Shown here: positions 62,932 to 64,000 of the stretch, one piece after another
How the letters are laid out: each line of letters starts with the position of its first letter
How positions within the stretch are numbered: the stretch's first letter is position 1
DNA from: Anaerolineales bacterium
Lineage (GTDB): Bacteria > Chloroflexota > Anaerolineae > Anaerolineales > Villigracilaceae
NCBI GenBank assembly: GCA_015075275.1
Contig: JABTUU010000001.1
Coordinates: forward strand, 1,281,216-1,345,215
Direction of reading: 5' to 3'
DNA length: 64,000 bases
Made by a program: the position numbers and the translations under genes
Notes under the pieces: model-generated
Seen by the model: only the letters and a program-made list of their open reading frames with translations
The model's database searches: none
What the model was told of the DNA's origin: nothing

Positions 62932-63472
62932 GAATCACCTCGCCGATCTGCCGCTGGAGCGATGCCAGCGCGCGGAACTGGAGAGCCTTTACGGCATTTA
63001 CATTTTTTTCCATGTGCGTCGCGGTCTCTTCGAGAGAATAACCTTGTCCGAACCGCAACGCAAGCACTTGCTGTTGTTCTTCTGTCAATAAAGTCAGCGC
63101 AGCCCGCATAACGCGAGCGTCTTCGCGCGAATCCACGCATGTGGAAACATCCGAATTTTGGTCCGCCATCGATTCGGACAATTCCGATACCGGACGCCGA
63201 TATTGCTTGCGCAAGTGATCATTGACTGCATTAGAGGCGGCGGCGATTAACCAACCTTTCAAACTAGTTTGCGGACCTCGACGTTTATTCGCCGCTTCAA
63301 GCAACTCCATGAACACATCGCTTGCGAGGTCCTCAGCAAGTTGATCGTCGTCTACGCGATAACGAACGTAGCGATAGACTTCAGGAAAATATCGGTCGTA
63401 AATCGCGCCTACAATTTGCGAATCTAAATTTTGCAAATTAGTCAGCGCTTGCGAGTCGTCAAATTCAGCCAT
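62924..63472 (-). CDS. ECF-type RNA polymerase sigma factor
   Basis: A 182-residue sigma factor. Region 2 is YDRYFPEVYRYVRYRVDDDQ with LAEDLASDVFMELLEA. Region 4 is LTEEQQQVLALRFGQGYSLE with ETATHMEKNVNAVKALQFRA. No region 1 or 3 is present, as usual for ECF sigmas. It should direct transcription of envelope genes, perhaps including this operon, and be held by the membrane protein encoded next. The frame opens at 63490 but ATG 63472 begins the conserved part. Confidence 0.9.
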   Translation of the reverse strand: MAEFDDSQALTNLQNLDSQIVGAIYDRYFPEVYRYVRYRVDDDQLAEDLASDVFMELLEAANKRRGPQTSLKGWLIAAASNAVNDHLRKQYRRPVSELSESMADQNSDVSTCVDSREDARVMRAALTLLTEEQQQVLALRFGQGYSLEETATHMEKNVNAVKALQFRALASLQRQIGEVIHG

Positions 63473-63547
63473 GATTACTCGAAAGCGCAAAAAACAATAA
63501 CCTAGGGGAGAAAAGTCTCATAAGTAGGAACAATCGGATAAATGGCA

Positions 63548-63577
63548 GCTCGTCCGGAGTTTACCATCCAGACGAGC
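63548..63577. terminator. Hairpin between the DUF5666-like and sigma genes
   Basis: GCTCGTCCGG (63548-63557) pairs with CCAGACGAGC (63568-63577), with one mismatch. U run after the stem is weak on both strands, so it may be a partial terminator after the Asp-rich gene or an operator-like palindrome before the sigma gene. Confidence 0.4.
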
Positions 63578-63606
63578 CGTCGCACGTCTCTCAAATATTA
63601 TAACAA

Positions 63607-64000
63607 TTAATCGTTATCATCTTCCTCATCGTCATCATCGTCATCGTCATCGCCATCAGCGTCATCGTCATCAGCGTCATCGTCATCAGCGTCATCGCCA
63701 TCAGCGTCATCGTCATCAGTACCGCTATCAATGTCGTCGTCAGCATCGTCGTCATCGCCAACATCATCTACCTTCTCGATCTCAAGGGCAGAAAAGGTTC
63801 CATCGACATTTACCGCGATCTCAATTTCGACCTGGTCTCCAACCGCAACGACGTCCTCGAACTTAGTGAAGCTTGTGATTTGATACGCAACGCCGCCGAT
63901 CATGACCGAGTCGGCTGCGAGAGATTCAACCACGCCAAATACTTTATCCGCATCGTCATCATCGTTGGCGTGATCGGCCGGCGCAACGAAAGATTCGATC
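63607..64000 (-). CDS. DUF5666-like protein with Asp-rich tail, partial (N-terminus beyond window)
   Basis: An open frame runs from the right edge to TAA at 63607. The visible 130 residues start IESFVAPADHANDDDDADKV and contain one DUF5666-like beta unit (VVESLAADSVMIGGVAYQIT, SFTKFEDVVAVGDQVEIEIA, VNVDGTFSALEIEKVDDV), then about 50 residues of Asp with Ala/Gly (DADGDDADDDDADDDD). A GTG at 63933 is an internal codon, because the frame stays open upstream. It resembles the extracellular part of the neighbouring anti-sigma protein. The tail is written in GTCATC-type repeats. Confidence 0.7.
   Translation of the reverse strand, partial: IESFVAPADHANDDDDADKVFGVVESLAADSVMIGGVAYQITSFTKFEDVVAVGDQVEIEIAVNVDGTFSALEIEKVDDVGDDDDADDDIDSGTDDDDADGDDADDDDADDDDADGDDDDDDDDEEDDND

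Overview
The window looks like a chromosomal segment of a Chloroflexota bacterium, most plausibly class Anaerolineae. This rests on gene style, not on a marker phylogeny. The signs are many lipoproteins with Thr/Pro/Ser-rich linkers and SH3b or DUF5666 modules, an F420-type nitroreductase, VanW and LCP envelope proteins, L21 and pyruvate phosphate dikinase with lysine-rich tails, and many short intergenic and in-gene repeats. No rRNA, tRNA, CRISPR array or prophage was seen. One small RNA gene (SRP RNA, ffs) is present.

Layout. 1-7.3 kb (+): an exopolysaccharide operon with an MBOAT C-terminus, an SGNH hydrolase, a GT4, the dTDP-rhamnose set rmlC-rmlB-rmlA-rmlD, and a polyprenyl-phosphate sugar-1-phosphate transferase. 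It is followed by a very large membrane protein and two paralogous SH3b/FN3 lipoproteins (to 11.8 kb). 11.8-15.9 kb: typA, a UbiA prenyltransferase, a deazaflavin-type nitroreductase and a DUF302 protein. 15.9-22.2 kb (-): two UvrD-like SF1 proteins flanking a REP-associated transposase with its palindromes and a secreted lipoprotein. 22.4-26.9 kb (+): a consensus sigma-70 promoter driving rplU-rpmA-rpmE (L31 fused to an alpha-CTD-like domain), then tdk, hpt and a CCA-adding/HD enzyme. 27-31.8 kb: a receiver protein, ppdK and eno. 32.1-41.9 kb (-): a two-component system (OmpR-type regulator plus histidine kinase) leading an envelope polysaccharide operon (GT2, initiating sugar transferase, CapD/WbpM-type epimerase/dehydratase, two FemAB-like proteins, D-cysteine desulfhydrase/ACC deaminase family). 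42-46.4 kb (-): RidA and secreted lipoprotein hydrolases. 46.5-53.5 kb: a partner-switching module (GAF/SpoIIE phosphatase, RsbW-like kinase, STAS antagonist) divergent from a PAS-GAF histidine kinase and a single-domain regulator. 53.6-54.9 kb (+): SRP RNA and a pair of paralogous one-TM proteins. 55-61.7 kb (-): LCP ligase, HEAT protein, Trm112-like protein, VanW protein and a HerA-like ATPase. 61.8-64 kb (-): ECF sigma factor, DUF5667 anti-sigma protein, and a DUF5666-like protein running off the end.

The most unusual theme is small repetitive DNA that sits inside reading frames without breaking them. Three 33-bp palindromes (two of them inside genes, exactly 11 codons each), a hairpin element of about 120 bp in a UvrD helicase, a 53-bp inverted repeat in a FemAB gene and several simple-sequence words all encode extra peptides in conserved enzymes. 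Other points of note are the L31/alpha-CTD fusion, a hairpin that holds a start codon in its stem and the Shine-Dalgarno in its loop, the RAYT/REP island, and microsatellite-encoded Asp-rich protein tails.
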